Shown here: positions 44,748-52,440 of the stretch, piece by piece
How positions within the stretch are numbered: the first letter of the stretch is position 1
Layout of the letters: each line of letters begins with the position of its first letter
NCBI GenBank assembly: GCA_016715425.1
Contig: JADKAC010000001.1
Coordinates: 124,001-188,000, forward strand
Source of the DNA: Bacteroidota bacterium
GTDB lineage: Bacteria > Bacteroidota > Bacteroidia > Chitinophagales > BACL12
DNA length: 64,000 bases
Direction: 5' to 3'
Position numbers and translations under genes: made by a program
Notes under the pieces: generated by a model
Told to the model about the DNA's origin: nothing
Database searches by the model: none
The model's input: only the letters and a program-made list of their open reading frames with translations

Positions 44748-45083
44748 ATAATATTGACAAACCCGAATTGCATTCGCCCCATAATATTGACAAACCCGAA
44801 TTGCATTCGCCCCATAATATTGACAAACCCGAATTGCATCATTGAACCGGATTCGCCCCATAATATTGACAAACCCGAATTGCATTCGCCCCATAATATT
44901 GACAAACCCGAATTGCATTCGCCCCATAATATTGACAAACCCGAATTGCATTCGCCCCATAATATTGACAAACCCGAATTGCATTCGCCCCATAATATTG
45001 ACAAACCCGAATTGCATTCGCCCCATAATATTGACAAACCCGAATTGCATTCGCCCCATAATAATGAAACACCCGAATTGCAT
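44732..45083 (+). repeat. 33-bp tandem array inside the RAYT gene
   Basis: Units start at 44732, 44765, 44798, 44831, 44877, 44910, 44943, 44976, 45009 and 45042, plus a partial unit at 45075. All are 33 bases except the fourth, which is 46. The unit begins GAATTGCATTCGCCCCATAA and codes for 11 residues (ELHSPHNIDKP). The last full unit is diverged (AATGAAACA instead of ATTGACAAA). The units are contiguous, without spacers. Confidence 0.95.
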
Positions 45084-45118
45084 TTGTCCGAAGTTGATGA
45101 TATGGAAAAAAATAAAAT

Positions 45119-45137
45119 GGGCGAATGCAATTCGCCC
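45119..45137. repeat. Inverted REP-like palindrome at the array end
   Basis: GGGCGAAT-GCA-ATTCGCCC, 8-bp perfect stem. It is the reverse complement of the palindrome at 44727, so the array lies between an inverted pair. Confidence 0.78.
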
Positions 45138-45482
45138 CCACAGGGTCCATCACAAACAATTGGTGCAATTATTCGGGGTTATAAATCATCGGTAACAAAA
45201 CAATTGAATTTATTAAATATCGGTTGTATTGTGTGGCGACGTAATTATCACGAACACATCATTCGCAATAAACAATCGTATCAAAACATTTCAAATTATA
45301 TTATTAATAATCCTTCAAAATGGGTGGAGGATAAATTTTATAATAAATGAATGTGAAATTTTAATTTATAATATTCCCAATTTTTCTAACCATTGTAAAT
45401 TCTATTATATTGGATTAAACCCTCAACATTATTCAACCTACATTATTGAATTATTAATTAACCCTACAGTATTTTTGAAACT

Positions 45483-46307
45483 ATGAGAAAAACAATTTTG
45501 ATATTCTTAATCATATTGTGTGGATGCAATCTGTATGCACAACCACAAACGCTTTCTACCAAACCTTTGGTTATTGGAGAAATTAGAACCATTAAGTCTG
45601 AGGTGTTAAATGAAGACAGAATTTTAAATATTTATCTTCCCGGAAACTATGATACTGCCAAAGCTTATCCGGTTATATATTTATTAGATGGCACCATCAA
45701 TGAAGATTTTTTACATATTGTTGGACTAGTTCAGTTTTTTAATCTGCAATTTCAAATGCCGGATATTATTATTGTCGGTATTGCAAATGTGGACAGAAAA
45801 AGAGATTTTACTTTTCATACGGATTTAGAAGATTTGCAAAAGGATTTCCCGACTACAGGTCACTCTGATGTATTTATTAAATTTATTGAAGAGGAGTTGC
45901 AGCCGTTTATTTCAAATACATATAAAACCGATGGTATAAAATATATTATTGGCCAATCATTAGCTGGATTGCTTGCATCTGAAATTTTATTAAAGAAACC
46001 TGATCTGTTTACGCATTATATAATTGTGAGTCCAAGTTTATGGTGGGATAATGAAAGTATGCTGGAGAATGCAAATGCACTTTTAGAAAATCAAAGTGAG
46101 AATAAACTGTATGTGTATATAGCAGTCGGAACAGGTGAGGAAAAAATAATGATTCGTGATGCTTCCGGATTAAAGAAAGCTTTAGAAAAATCCGGCAATA
46201 AAAATTTAACTATTGAATACAATCTCATGGCCAATGAAAATCATGCGACTATTCTGCATAATGCTATTTATGATGCATTGTTAAATTTATATCCATATAA
46301 GGAATAA
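45483..46307 (+). CDS. Secreted alpha/beta-hydrolase of the esterase D/IroE-like family
   Basis: A 274-residue protein with a signal peptide or lipoprotein-like start (LCGCNLYAQ), then an esterase-D-type alpha/beta hydrolase. The nucleophile is in GQSLAG (Ser159), VIYLLDG lies near residue 65 and the likely catalytic His is in NENHATI close to the end. Relatives hydrolyse siderophore or acyl esters; the substrate is unknown. A possible lipobox (CGC) would tether it to the membrane. Confidence 0.88.
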   Translation: MRKTILIFLIILCGCNLYAQPQTLSTKPLVIGEIRTIKSEVLNEDRILNIYLPGNYDTAKAYPVIYLLDGTINEDFLHIVGLVQFFNLQFQMPDIIIVGIANVDRKRDFTFHTDLEDLQKDFPTTGHSDVFIKFIEEELQPFISNTYKTDGIKYIIGQSLAGLLASEILLKKPDLFTHYIIVSPSLWWDNESMLENANALLENQSENKLYVYIAVGTGEEKIMIRDASGLKKALEKSGNKNLTIEYNLMANENHATILHNAIYDALLNLYPYKE

Positions 46308-46479
46308 AAAGCTAAAACCATAGTTTTTTTAATATTTCGAATTACATTTTCATAATAGTAGAAGTGATTTTCAAGAAAATAGTTCGTGCAATATTGAGTT
46401 GCAATTACAATGATATAAGTCATACATTAATGGAAATTTAATAGATAGTTTTAGACTATAATAAAAAATAATACATGTT

Positions 46480-47067
46480 ATGGAAGCGGTAAAGTATTCT
46501 AAAATATATCGCATATTGCATTGGACAATAGCCACTGCATTTATGCTATTGTTAATTACAATTTTTTTGCGATTAACATGGATGAATAAATATAATGTTT
46601 CAGAGATTATTCAAAATTACCTTAGCACTACTGATCAAAAATTATCAGAAGATCAAAGTATAGCATTAGCAAAACAAATAAGACAACCCATGTGGATTTG
46701 GCATATTTACATTGGATATTTTTTAGTGGGATTATTTAGTATTCGGTTTCTGCTTGCCCCTACCGGATTTATGAAATTTCAAAATCCATTTGTGAAAGGA
46801 TTATCATTAAAAGTAAAATTTCAAAAATGGACTTACATTGTGTTTTATGTATGTGTTGCTATTTCTTTAATTACAGGAATGATAATCGTATTAGGACCAA
46901 AGAGTTTGAAAAACTCTATGGAAGAGATTCATGTACTTGGTATTTATTATTTGTTAGCATTTATTATAGTGCATATCGCCGGTGTTTTAATTGCAGAATT
47001 CACTAATCAAAAAGGAATTATTTCACGGATAATTAGCGGCTCTCGTGATTTGAAAAACAAAAGTTAA
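46480..47067 (+). CDS. Cytochrome b561/hydrogenase-type b cytochrome
   Basis: A 195-residue membrane protein with four predicted helices. Candidate haem histidines are in YRILHWTIA (near residue 14), WHIYIGYF (near 74), and IHVLGIYYLLAFIIVHIAG (near 145 and 160). The layout fits the bacterial cytochrome b561/Ni-Fe-hydrogenase b-subunit family, which passes electrons between quinones and periplasmic partners. No partner oxidoreductase is adjacent. Confidence 0.85.
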   Translation: MEAVKYSKIYRILHWTIATAFMLLLITIFLRLTWMNKYNVSEIIQNYLSTTDQKLSEDQSIALAKQIRQPMWIWHIYIGYFLVGLFSIRFLLAPTGFMKFQNPFVKGLSLKVKFQKWTYIVFYVCVAISLITGMIIVLGPKSLKNSMEEIHVLGIYYLLAFIIVHIAGVLIAEFTNQKGIISRIISGSRDLKNKS

Positions 47068-47070
47068 TTT

Positions 47071-47117
47071 TTGACTATTGACTATTGACTATTGACTATT
47101 GACTATTGACTATTGAC
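47071..47117 (+). repeat. 7-bp tandem repeat (TTGACTA), about 6.7 units
   Basis: Seven TTGAC starts at 47071, 47078, 47085, 47092, 47099, 47106 and 47113 with perfect 7-base spacing, right after the cytochrome stop codon. It is the first module of mosaic repeat copy D. Confidence 0.95.
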
Positions 47118-47336
47118 AAAAAACGTTTCGGGTTTCGTGTTTAAATGCTATTCAAAACAAGCCATCGTTTTTTTTCGATTACACGATTTCACGATTCGAC
47201 AGTTACACATACCTCACATTTTCACCTTAAACACATCTGCTAATTTGCTAATCGGCTAATCATCCAATCAGCTAATCAATTTGCACATTCGCACATTTGC
47301 ATATTTGCACATTAATCACATTTGCGCATTCTCACA
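47071..47336. repeat. Intergenic mosaic repeat, copy D
   Basis: Plus strand, in order: (TTGACTA)n, AAAAAACGTTTCGGGTTTCG, CGATTTCACGATTCGACAGT (47189-47203), GCTAATTTGCTAATCGGC (47239 onward), then TTTGCACATTCGCACATTTG (47280 onward). Module order and orientation relative to transcription equal copies A and B. The next gene starts 15 bases after it. Confidence 0.85.
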
Positions 47337-47350
47337 TTATCTTTGTGCTG

Positions 47351-48117
47351 TGAAATTAAATTATAAAGTATCTGGAAGTGGTGAACCACTCATTATTTTA
47401 CATGGCTTGTTTGGTATGTTGGATAACTGGCAAACTGTTGGAAAAAATTTGGAAAAATATTTCACAGTGTATTTAATTGACCAGCGCAATCATGGTCGTT
47501 CACCGCACGATGATTTGCATTCCTATTCTGCAATGGCAGATGATTTGAATGAGTTTCTTATTCAAACCAGAATTTCTTCAGCAAATATTTTAGGCCATTC
47601 CATGGGAGGTAAAACAGCCATGCAATTTGCATTAACATATCCCAAAGAAATAAAGAAATTAATTGTGGTGGATATCGGCATAAAAAAATATCCGGGAGGG
47701 CATGAAGAAATAATGGATGCATTGCTATCCATAGATCTTAAGACAGTACATTATCGTGCTGATGCAGAAAAAATATTGCTGAATAAAATTCCCAACTTTA
47801 GCGTTCGTCAATTTTTATTAAAAAGTTTGCAGCGCAATTCTGGTGGCAGTTATTCGTGGAAATTTAATCTGGATGCATTGTATAATAATTACGAAGAAAA
47901 TATTTTAACTGAAATAAAAGCTACACACGTATTTTCAGGAGAAACACTTTTTATCAGTGGAGAAAAATCACCCTATATTTTAAAAGAAGATTGGCCGAAA
48001 ATTCAATTGTTATTTCCAAATGCACGATGGAAAATAATTGCCAACGCAGGGCATTGGGTGCATGCCGAGCAACCTGATTTATTAATAGATGAAATTGTAA
48101 AATTTATTAATGATTAA
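47351..48117 (+). CDS. Alpha/beta-fold hydrolase (YbfF-like esterase)
   Basis: 255 residues from GTG 47351. Nucleophile in GHSMGG (Ser84), oxyanion-hole region ILHGLFGMLDNW, and catalytic His in AGHWVHAEQP near the end; the DQRNHGRSPH segment is typical of the YbfF/ABHD11-type esterases. Cytosolic, no signal peptide. The frame is open upstream into the mosaic repeat, but similarity to the family begins at the GTG (KLNYKVSGSG), so an upstream ATG at 47281 is rejected. Confidence 0.9.
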
Positions 48118-48154
48118 TTCTTGAAGGAGAATTTTGTTAAAGTATAAAATCCAT

Positions 48155-49471
48155 TTAAAAAGTTTCTGAGGCAGCAAGATAAAATCCAAATGATTTTTCA
48201 CCAAAGCCAAAATCTACTGCAAGATTTGTTTTTGATTGTTTATCAACCATAATGCGTAATCCTGCGCCATAGCCGGGTTTAATGGATTCAAACAGTTTGG
48301 GGTCATCTTCAAATCCATTGGTGGATGTAGCATTTGCAAATACAACTCCTCCTAATACTTTATTGCATTTCGTAATTGGAAATCTATATTCAGTTTCCAA
48401 ATACACATAATCATTTCCACGGAAACGACCTTGCGTATAACCTCGTGCACTTCTACCTCTTTGATCATATGCTGTAGCAGGTAAAACCATATAAGGAAAA
48501 GTACCTTCATCGGAAAAGTTAGCCATCATCCAAAAAGCAATAAGATGTCTTGGATTATGTTTTGATAAACTGTGAAAACTCCGGTATTCAAATTCATACA
48601 CATTACCACCCACTTCATTACCTAAAAACTCAAAAGCACCTCGCCAACTTGCTCTTGCATAATACCCTTTATAGGAATTAATCATATTATCCCTTGAGTC
48701 GTAGAGCACATTGATATTTATTGCAGAAGAAAAATATTTAGAAGTATTAAAATCATAATACGTATTATATGCATAATGACTTGTAATTAAAGTATCATCA
48801 GGAGTTAAATTTAATTTCTGATCTACAATTTTATAATAGCCGTCAAAATAATATCCCAAACCTAAATAAAATTTTGGTTTAATTTTCACCAATACTGATT
48901 GATGAAAGCGGAGGAAATCAAAGGTCATAGGTTGTGCAAATGAATCAATTGCAGTTTCGTTATTTGCAAGTGAATATTGATAATCCAACACTCCTCCATC
49001 AGGAGCATTTGTCCCTAAACCATAAGTAGATTGAGAAAATATTTGATAGCGCCAGTCGCCACTTAAAAAGATACGTTCATTTTTGGTGTAGATATTATTC
49101 TTTAATAGGATAAGAAACTGACCTTTTGTAGTTAATTGAAGGCTACCTGATAATAAAGAATATAATTCGCTACCTAAAGTTTGAAATGCAAATTGCCCAC
49201 CTACACCAACCATAAAACCGGTTGCAGGATTTGATCCGATAATGGGCAGTAATATCAGCGATGCACTTTTGGATGTTGTATCTATTTTTGGTGGTTTATT
49301 TAGCATTCCACGCAATACATCTCCCAACTCTTCTTGTTGGCAATCTTCAGTTTCCACTTTAAGTGTATCTGTAGATTGAGAATAGGAAAATGATATCACA
49401 CAGATTAGAGCTGTAGGTAAATAAAATAATTTAAAACTATTGAGTGAAGTAATCAGGCGCATTCTTTTCAT
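48155..49471 (-). CDS. BamA/TamA-family outer-membrane barrel without POTRA domains
   Basis: About 438 residues: signal peptide (to FSYSQ), a short linker, then a 16-strand-type barrel of the bacterial surface antigen (Omp85) family. The loop-6-like motif is GRSARGYTQGRFRGND and the protein ends in Phe. POTRA repeats are absent, so it is not the essential BamA; it may be a lipid- or protein-translocating relative. The start is ATG 49471: a TATCTTTG box ends 6 bases before it and overlaps the TTG that would begin the longer frame. Confidence 0.85.
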   Translation of the reverse strand: MKRMRLITSLNSFKLFYLPTALICVISFSYSQSTDTLKVETEDCQQEELGDVLRGMLNKPPKIDTTSKSASLILLPIIGSNPATGFMVGVGGQFAFQTLGSELYSLLSGSLQLTTKGQFLILLKNNIYTKNERIFLSGDWRYQIFSQSTYGLGTNAPDGGVLDYQYSLANNETAIDSFAQPMTFDFLRFHQSVLVKIKPKFYLGLGYYFDGYYKIVDQKLNLTPDDTLITSHYAYNTYYDFNTSKYFSSAININVLYDSRDNMINSYKGYYARASWRGAFEFLGNEVGGNVYEFEYRSFHSLSKHNPRHLIAFWMMANFSDEGTFPYMVLPATAYDQRGRSARGYTQGRFRGNDYVYLETEYRFPITKCNKVLGGVVFANATSTNGFEDDPKLFESIKPGYGAGLRIMVDKQSKTNLAVDFGFGEKSFGFYLAASETF

Positions 49472-49477
49472 TTGCTT

Positions 49478-49485
49478 CAAAGATA
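49478..49485 (-). promoter_or_regulatory. TAnnTTTG promoter box, barrel gene
   Basis: The minus strand reads TATCTTTG, 6 bases before ATG 49471. Confidence 0.6.
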
Positions 49486-49682
49486 TATTATAATGAAAGG
49501 AGTTAAATTATTTATAAATCCATTATAAAATAATTGCTATAGAAATGTAAAAATTTTATCTTCATTTCAATAGTGTTATTATAATTGTACCATAGTCAGG
49601 ACAACCGCATAATTTTAAACATGTCTATTGAAATTAGTAAAAGAGTAAGCTATTAAATTTGTTGTCAACTAAAAAAGTTACT

Positions 49683-50690
49683 ATGAAAAAAATAATGTTC
49701 TCTTGCTTATCTATGATACTCACACTTTCTGTTTTTGCACAACCCACTTTCGACAATTCTTTAATGGGCACTATTGGAGGTTCCTATACATTGACCGATT
49801 GGGATGCTACGGATTTTAATCCGGGTGAAGCTGGTGCAGGGGTTATTTGGGATTTTAGTGCTATAACTATCACCGGACCTGTTACAGTTTTTAATAATGT
49901 GAATCCTGCTGCAACTCCTTATGCTGCATCTTTTGGTTTAGCTACTTTAGCAGTCACTCCTGATAATACTAATTTCGGTTATTTCCAGGTAACTGCAGCG
50001 CAATACAATAGCTTAGGTGTAGGTACACCGGGTGCTTCAATTTCTTATAGTAATGCGGAAACAATTTTCAGTTTCCCGCTAACTTATAATACTACCAATG
50101 ATGACACTTTTGCAGCATCTTTTGTTTCTACGGGAGTGGGTTTTAATAGAAGCGGAAATGTACACATGGAAGCCGATGGCTATGGCACTTTAATATTGCC
50201 TAGCGGCACTTTTACAAATGTGTTGCGTGTGAAAGTAGAAGAAGATTATTCTGACGAATCAATAGGGCTGCCGGTACCCTTAAGTATTGAATATGAAACT
50301 GAATTATATTACTGGTTTATGGAAGGGCTAACCGGACCTTTATTTTATTATGCTAATATGGTAACCTCTTCAATTACCGGAACTACTACCACAGAATTAG
50401 GATCATTAAATCCGGAAGCCGTTGTTTCTATTCAAAATGTAACATTGCCGGAGAATTTAATTCATGTATTTCCAAATCCGGCTACAGAAAATTTGTATAT
50501 CCAGAACATGAATAATATTGAATTTGAAAATATTGCATTGTATAATATGATGGGACAATCTGTATTAAATCAGACAATGAATAACGAGACCATTACAGCA
50601 ATAAATATTGAAGAATTACCAGCAGGTATTTATACTTTACAACTAAGGAATGAAAGCGGAACACTTTCTAAAATGATAAGTATCGAATAA
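49683..50690 (+). CDS. Secreted protein with T9SS type A sorting domain
   Basis: 335 residues with a signal peptide (MKKIMF to SVFAQ), a beta-rich central domain of about 230 residues that I do not recognise, and a C-terminal T9SS type A domain (HVFPNPATENLYIQN, then ELPAGIYTLQLRNESG). I chose ATG 49683 over TTG 49659 because the signal peptide begins there. It is followed by a bidirectional terminator. Confidence 0.85.
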   Translation: MKKIMFSCLSMILTLSVFAQPTFDNSLMGTIGGSYTLTDWDATDFNPGEAGAGVIWDFSAITITGPVTVFNNVNPAATPYAASFGLATLAVTPDNTNFGYFQVTAAQYNSLGVGTPGASISYSNAETIFSFPLTYNTTNDDTFAASFVSTGVGFNRSGNVHMEADGYGTLILPSGTFTNVLRVKVEEDYSDESIGLPVPLSIEYETELYYWFMEGLTGPLFYYANMVTSSITGTTTTELGSLNPEAVVSIQNVTLPENLIHVFPNPATENLYIQNMNNIEFENIALYNMMGQSVLNQTMNNETITAINIEELPAGIYTLQLRNESGTLSKMISIE

Positions 50691-50714
50691 GTATAAATGT
50701 TTTGTTATTACAAT

Positions 50715-50746
50715 AAAAAACCCTTTCGATATCGAAAGGGTTTTTT
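50715..50746. terminator. Bidirectional terminator (perfect 32-base palindrome)
   Basis: AAAAAACCCTTTCGAT pairs completely with ATCGAAAGGGTTTTTT. It sits between the convergent ends of the T9SS protein gene and hppD and gives a stem plus T run on either strand. Confidence 0.93.
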
Positions 50747-50765
50747 ATTATTGATATGTTTGGAA

Positions 50766-51896
50766 TTATAATGTTCCTCTCAGTTCCTGTTCTCTTTCAA
50801 TAGATTCAAACAAGGCTTTAAAGTTTCCTTTACCGAATGACTTTGCACCACAGCGTTCAATAATTTCAAAGAATACTGTTGGTCTGTCTTGTACAGGTTT
50901 GGTAAACAATTGCAATAAATATCCTTCCTCATCACGATCAATCAGGATATTTAATTTTTTAAGCTCTTCATAATCCTCATTTATTTCACCCACTCGCTCC
51001 ATTGCTTCAACATAATAAGATTCAGGTACATATAAAAATTCTACACCACGGTTGCGCATTTCTTTTACTGTGGCTATAATATCATTTGTTGCAACAGCAA
51101 TATGTTGAACACCTGCACCTTTATAAAATTCTAAATATTCTTCTATCTGCGATTTTTTCTTTCCTGCAGCAGGTTCGTTTATCGGGAATTTTACATATCC
51201 ATTTCCATTGCTTACCACTTTACTCATCAGTGCAGAATATTCAGTAGAAATATCTTCATCATCAAATGTAATCAGCAGTTTAAAGCCCATTACTTTTTCA
51301 TAAAAATCCACCCACATATTCATGCGACCTAACTCAACATTTCCTACACAATGATCAATAAATTCCAGACCGATAGGTTTTACTTTGAAGGGTGATTGTT
51401 TAGGTTTATATCCCGGTAAAAAAGCACCTGTATAATTTTTGCGCTCTACAAATTTGTGAACGGTATCACCGTAAGTTTCAATAGCTGAAATAATTACTTC
51501 GCCATTTTCATCTTCAAATTTTGTGGGAGACATATAAGGCTTAGCACCTCGTTTCACTGTTTCTTCAAATGATTTTGTAGCATCATCTACCAATAGCGAT
51601 AAAAATTTAACGCCATCACCATGTCTGCGAACATGATCTGAAATATCTGAATCCGGATCGAATGAGCTGGTAAATACAAGGCGTATTTTTCCTTGTTGTA
51701 ATACATACGATGCTCTGTCTTTTACACCGGTTTCAAGTCCGGCATAAGCCACCAAATCAAAACCAAATGCACTCATATAAAAAAATGCAGATTGTTTTGC
51801 ATTACCACAATAAAATTCGATATGGTCGGTGCCATTTAATGGTAAGAAATCTTCCTGAGTTTTCTCTTCCTGTTTTGTTAATTCTTTTAATTCCAT
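50766..51896 (-). CDS. hppD: 4-hydroxyphenylpyruvate dioxygenase
   Basis: A 376-residue iron enzyme with two vicinal-oxygen-chelate domains, converting 4-hydroxyphenylpyruvate to homogentisate in tyrosine breakdown. Segments visible are FIDHCVGNV (first iron His), VQHIAVATNDI (second His) and the C-terminal PTVFFEIIERCGAKSFGKGNFKALF with the Glu ligand. It is the last gene of a likely operon with hmgA; mosaic repeat words lie directly before its start. Confidence 0.97.
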   Translation of the reverse strand: MELKELTKQEEKTQEDFLPLNGTDHIEFYCGNAKQSAFFYMSAFGFDLVAYAGLETGVKDRASYVLQQGKIRLVFTSSFDPDSDISDHVRRHGDGVKFLSLLVDDATKSFEETVKRGAKPYMSPTKFEDENGEVIISAIETYGDTVHKFVERKNYTGAFLPGYKPKQSPFKVKPIGLEFIDHCVGNVELGRMNMWVDFYEKVMGFKLLITFDDEDISTEYSALMSKVVSNGNGYVKFPINEPAAGKKKSQIEEYLEFYKGAGVQHIAVATNDIIATVKEMRNRGVEFLYVPESYYVEAMERVGEINEDYEELKKLNILIDRDEEGYLLQLFTKPVQDRPTVFFEIIERCGAKSFGKGNFKALFESIEREQELRGTL

Positions 51897-51907
51897 AATT
51901 TTTTAAT

Positions 51908-51950
51908 TTAATGTGCAAATGTGCAAATGTGCGAATTGCGTCTTTGCGTG
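51908..51950. repeat. Mosaic repeat words, copy E
   Basis: AATGTGCAAATGTGCAAATG followed by TGCGAATTGCG, next to the hppD start. In the transcription direction these read as CACATTTGCACATT, the same final module as in copies A, B and D. Confidence 0.75.
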
Positions 51951-51956
51951 TTGTTT

Positions 51957-52307
51957 CTATTTTTTTGATGAATAAATTATTTTTCCTAATATTTTTTCTA
52001 TCACATTAATTTTTTCCAGTAATGTATCTACCGGAGGATAGCTATCAGAATGTTTACATAGTAATAACCAATATTCAGTTTCTCCGGCTTCTTTAGATGC
52101 AATTTTCATTTTATGAATAAAATCTGCACGACTTTCCGCATTTTGGGCTTCTCTAACATTTGCTCCAATAGATGTTCCTGACCGAAATAACTGATTTATC
52201 ATATTATACTTATTCGCTGTTTTAAGAATCTCAGAATACTCCATAATTTTTAATGCAAATTCAAAAGTGTATTGTAAAATTATATTCTCCTCATTCTTAT
52301 TATGCAT
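51957..52307 (-). CDS. Four-helix-bundle protein (23S rRNA intervening-sequence protein family)
   Basis: A 116-residue all-helical protein. The family hallmark is the segment LFRSGTSIGANVREAQNAES (around residues 41-60), followed by FIHKMKIASKEAGETEYWL. Such proteins are encoded within 23S rRNA intervening sequences in some bacteria and elsewhere as stand-alone genes, often near repeats; the role is unclear. It lies between hmgA and hppD on the same strand, with mosaic repeat words on both sides, so it looks inserted into a tyrosine-breakdown operon. Confidence 0.92.
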   Translation of the reverse strand: MHNKNEENIILQYTFEFALKIMEYSEILKTANKYNMINQLFRSGTSIGANVREAQNAESRADFIHKMKIASKEAGETEYWLLLCKHSDSYPPVDTLLEKINVIEKILGKIIYSSKK

Positions 52308-52361
52308 AATTATTTGTTATTGAATATTGAATTAATCTTCTTTTAAAGAATTATAAAATCT

Positions 52362-52440
52362 CCTACATTCTCACATCTGCACATTCTCACATTTGCACAT
52401 TTGCACATCAGCACATTTGCTCATCGGCTAATCATTCAAG
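52362..52440. repeat. Mosaic repeat words, copy F
   Basis: Plus strand: CTCACATCTGCACATTCTCAC, CATTTGCACATTTGCACATC, then CTCATCGGCTAATCATTC, which runs into the hmgA stop codon. The words are those of copies A, B and D but in a different order and opposite orientation relative to transcription. Confidence 0.75.

Larger units (their letters stand above)
44429..45350 (+). pseudogene. RAYT transposase with internal 33-bp repeat array and 13-bp frame break
   Basis: A Y1/HUH transposase of a RAYT family different from the one at 31625. The N-terminal half is normal (RLKGYDYSQEGLYFITICTYK, HUH motif MPNHFHGII), and the C-terminal half (TIGAIIRGYKSSVTKQLN, NISNYIINNPSKWVEDKFY) lies at 45150-45347. 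Between them a tandem array encodes repeats of ELHSPHNIDKP. One unit (44831-44876) carries an extra 13 bases that add a stop and shift the frame; without it 44429-45350 would read as one 303-codon frame. The gene may be inactive or only recently broken. Confidence 0.87.

Noticed and set aside
44732..45083. CRISPR array
   Set aside because: The 33-bp units are contiguous with no spacers, they code in frame inside a transposase gene, and no cas gene is near.
44568..45195. Long open frames in the other reading frames and on the minus strand across the 33-bp array
   Set aside because: They exist only because the repeat unit lacks stops in several frames; they have no similarity to proteins outside the array.
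49472..49480. TTG 49480 as start of the barrel protein
   Set aside because: The codon lies inside the TATCTTTG promoter box; ATG 49471 is six bases downstream and begins a good signal peptide.
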